Of a stretch of 64,000 nucleotides of DNA, positions 62,269 to 64,000 are shown piece after piece. The DNA is from UKL13-3 sp943369665. Lineage in GTDB: Bacteria > Bacteroidota > Bacteroidia > UKL13-3. The translations under genes were made by a program, and so were the position numbers. Numbering within the stretch: the first letter of the stretch is position 1; each line of letters opens with the position of its first letter. The DNA lies in contig CALRNX020000007.1 in NCBI GenBank assembly GCA_943369665.1, positions 1 through 64,000 of the forward strand. The letters are read 5' to 3'. The notes beneath the pieces were generated by a model that did not search any database, was not told where the DNA came from, and saw only the letters and a list, made by a program, of their open reading frames with translations.

Positions 62269-64000
62269 CTACTTGGTATTTACTAATTTCTCCAATTTGT
62301 CTACCCTTTCTTTTTGCAATTTATTTTCCTTTTCCAAGGCTATCAGATACAATGTTAATTCTTCAACTTTTTGCAACAACACTTTGTTCATTTCACCGAG
62401 GTCCTGATCGTTCTTAGCAATATCAGCTGCCGAAGGCACTTCCGGCAAATGTTTGTTTGCAAGGATAAATGTTTCTACTTCCGACAATGGCTTTAACACA
62501 TAGTTTTGTTCAAATACATAATCGGGCCAGCCTGTAGTGGTTACTTTTACTTTTTTAGCGTATATATCGCCATTCACAGCAAGTTTAGCCTGAGGATTAG
62601 ACGTTCCAATACCTACGTTCCCTGTAGAGGTAATCCTCATTCTTTCAGTTGGTGCTGTATTATCTGTTCCATTAAAAAACCGGATACCTCCGGCACTGGA
62701 CTGGTTTCCTGAAATATCCAAAAACCCTTGATTGTTAACAGACAATCCATACTTGGTATTGCCTGTTTCATACAAGGCTATACCTCCTACATTACCGGCT
62801 GTGGTAGTTTGATATGTACCCAAACTTAATTTGGTGGTAGGGGCATTTGTGCCAATTCCAAAATTTCCATTGGCCAATAAACGCATTCTTTCTGCCCCAT
62901 TGGCCACAAATTTGATAGCATGATTCGTAGCAGGACCTACTGATAAATTACCTCCTTGTGAGTTTACCCAAATTTCACTGCCTCCCACTCCGTATAAATT
63001 ATACGTTGGGCCGGTAGCGCCAAAATCTGCAAAGAGCGTTTCATTACTCCTAAGTTGAATCCCGTTGGATTGTGTGGTAGTTGGCGCTACACTGACCACT
63101 AATTTAGATCCAGGATTGTTGTATCCGATACCAACATTACCCGCACTGCTTATCCGCATACGTTCGGCACTCGAAGTCCAGAATCGAACCGTTCCAGCAG
63201 CAGTTGCAGCCACTGAAGTCAATCCACTTATCGTCATCCCACTTACCCAACCACTGGTCGTACCCGTACTTATTTCAATATTGGATGCATCCAAAGCGGT
63301 GTTTATGGCTCCTGTTATATTTTGTGCATCGCCTGCCAATAAACGGCCGGCTGCCAATGAGCTTGAAAAATTAAGAGCCCCGTTGTTTGATGCAGTTGGA
63401 AGTGATCCACCTGCGATTGACAAACGTGCTCCGTTACCATATGGCGTTCCTATTGAAAGACCTCCTGAGGCCAACATGCGCATTTTTTCAGATCCGGTCG
63501 ACATAAACTTTATATCATGACCGGTGGCAGGGCCTATTGCTAAATGTCCTCCTTGTGAATTTAAACTAATTTCATTTGGCCCTAATCCCCAACTATTGTA
63601 TGAAGGTCCGGTAGCCGCTAACTCTGCATAAAGAGACCCATTACTTTTAAGTTGAATACCATCTGACTGTGCTCCTGTTAATGTAAAACTTAAGGCTAAC
63701 TTTGTTGGCGGAGTTGGGTTTCCGATACCCAAATTCCCGTTGGACAATAGGCGCATGCGTTCGCCTCCATTGGCCACAAATTTTAAATCGTGGGCGGTGG
63801 CAGGGCCCAATACCAAGTTCCCTGCTTGCGAGTTTAACCAAATTTCGTTGGCACCTACTCCACCTGAATTATATGTGGGGCCGGTTGACAAAAAATCAGC
63901 ATACAAAGACCCATTGCTTCTTAACCGGTAACCTCCGGTTGTATTGGTAGTGGGTGTCACTACTACCTCCAGTTTGGTGGCCGGAGTGGCTGTACCAATT
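62269..64000 (-). CDS. Tail-fibre-like repeat surface protein (5' end outside window)
   Basis: The frame is open through position 64000, so only the C-terminal 576 codons are seen; the GTG at 63960 is not a start. Repeats of about 90-100 residues contain GNLGIGNPTPPTKL, then GIQLKSNGSLYAEL, NEISLNSQGGHLAIGPAT and HDIKFMSTGSEKMRM (four or more copies). The C-terminus is the common Bacteroidota ending: GDIYAKKVKVTTTGWPDYVF, LKPLSEVETFILANKHLPEVP, then LGEMNKVLLQKVEELTLYLI and a coiled coil to LEKLVNTK. Similar proteins are annotated as tail-fibre-domain proteins and are probably trimeric surface or secreted fibres. No phage genes are nearby. Confidence 0.85.
   Translation of the reverse strand, partial: IGTATPATKLEVVVTPTTNTTGGYRLRSNGSLYADFLSTGPTYNSGGVGANEIWLNSQAGNLVLGPATAHDLKFVANGGERMRLLSNGNLGIGNPTPPTKLALSFTLTGAQSDGIQLKSNGSLYAELAATGPSYNSWGLGPNEISLNSQGGHLAIGPATGHDIKFMSTGSEKMRMLASGGLSIGTPYGNGARLSIAGGSLPTASNNGALNFSSSLAAGRLLAGDAQNITGAINTALDASNIEISTGTTSGWVSGMTISGLTSVAATAAGTVRFWTSSAERMRISSAGNVGIGYNNPGSKLVVSVAPTTTQSNGIQLRSNETLFADFGATGPTYNLYGVGGSEIWVNSQGGNLSVGPATNHAIKFVANGAERMRLLANGNFGIGTNAPTTKLSLGTYQTTTAGNVGGIALYETGNTKYGLSVNNQGFLDISGNQSSAGGIRFFNGTDNTAPTERMRITSTGNVGIGTSNPQAKLAVNGDIYAKKVKVTTTGWPDYVFEQNYVLKPLSEVETFILANKHLPEVPSAADIAKNDQDLGEMNKVLLQKVEELTLYLIALEKENKLQKERVDKLEKLVNTK

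Noticed and set aside
62269..64000. Prophage tail fibre indicating a prophage
   Set aside because: No other phage genes are visible, and such repeat proteins are common surface proteins in Bacteroidota.

Overview
The window comes from a member of the phylum Bacteroidota (class not resolvable by eye). Evidence: type IX secretion (T9SS) C-terminal sorting domains, a PorP/SprF protein, a PorE-like OmpA lipoprotein-type protein, CarboxypepD-regulatory and DUF4421-type envelope proteins, LytTR two-component pairs, split transketolase halves, A-rich translation starts, promoters of the TAnnTTTG type, and a tmRNA whose tag reads GENQFAMAA. Coding is dense, AT-rich and mostly core-like. I saw no transposase, integrase, rRNA, tRNA or CRISPR array.

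Layout. 1-8.4 kb: a T9SS surface operon (giant DUF11-repeat adhesin, PorP/SprF, PorE-like protein, lone receiver domain). 8.4-10.3 kb: FAH-family hydrolase and a stand-alone STAND/archaeal-type ATPase with a well-formed promoter beside 15-nt-spaced repeats and a 20-nt perfect palindrome. 10.3-14.7 kb: M3 oligoendopeptidase, then a lipoprotein / multi-TM protein / histidine kinase / NarL-type regulator operon. 14.9-16.1 kb: two small unknown genes, each preceded by the same two-hairpin element. 16.2-19.5 kb: transketolase C half, VWA protein, transketolase N half. 19.6-32.4 kb: mixed metabolism (FAD oxidoreductase, secreted endonuclease I, MsrB, dicarboxylate symporter, aminopeptidase P, PIF1-like helicase, GDP-fucose synthesis, asparaginase). 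32.5-39.6 kb: 2-oxoacid:ferredoxin oxidoreductase, FAD oxidase, a YceI-like gene broken by an in-frame TAG, amino-acid permease. 39.9-44.2 kb: TonB-dependent receptor with LytS/LytR-type pair. 44.3-53.3 kb: porin-like barrel, holA, HSDR-N-like nuclease, DUF4180, CsaA, prfB with its programmed +1 frameshift, arylsulfatase, LpxL-like acyltransferase, DUF4421 protein. 53.4 kb: ssrA.

53.8-62.2 kb is the most accessory-looking stretch. A TPR histidine kinase is divergent from a LytTR regulator, followed on the regulator's strand by two TIR-domain genes (one soluble with an Asn-rich tail, one membrane-tethered) and a Cys-rich lipoprotein. On the other side is a run of small secreted or membrane proteins, one a paralogue of that Cys-rich lipoprotein and another carrying an Asn-rich motif like the TIR tail in front of a TM helix. 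I propose this as a candidate signalling or defence locus. The window ends inside a repeat-rich tail-fibre-like surface protein.

Two terminator hairpin sequences are each reused at two separate loci, which suggests dispersed repeats acting as terminators.
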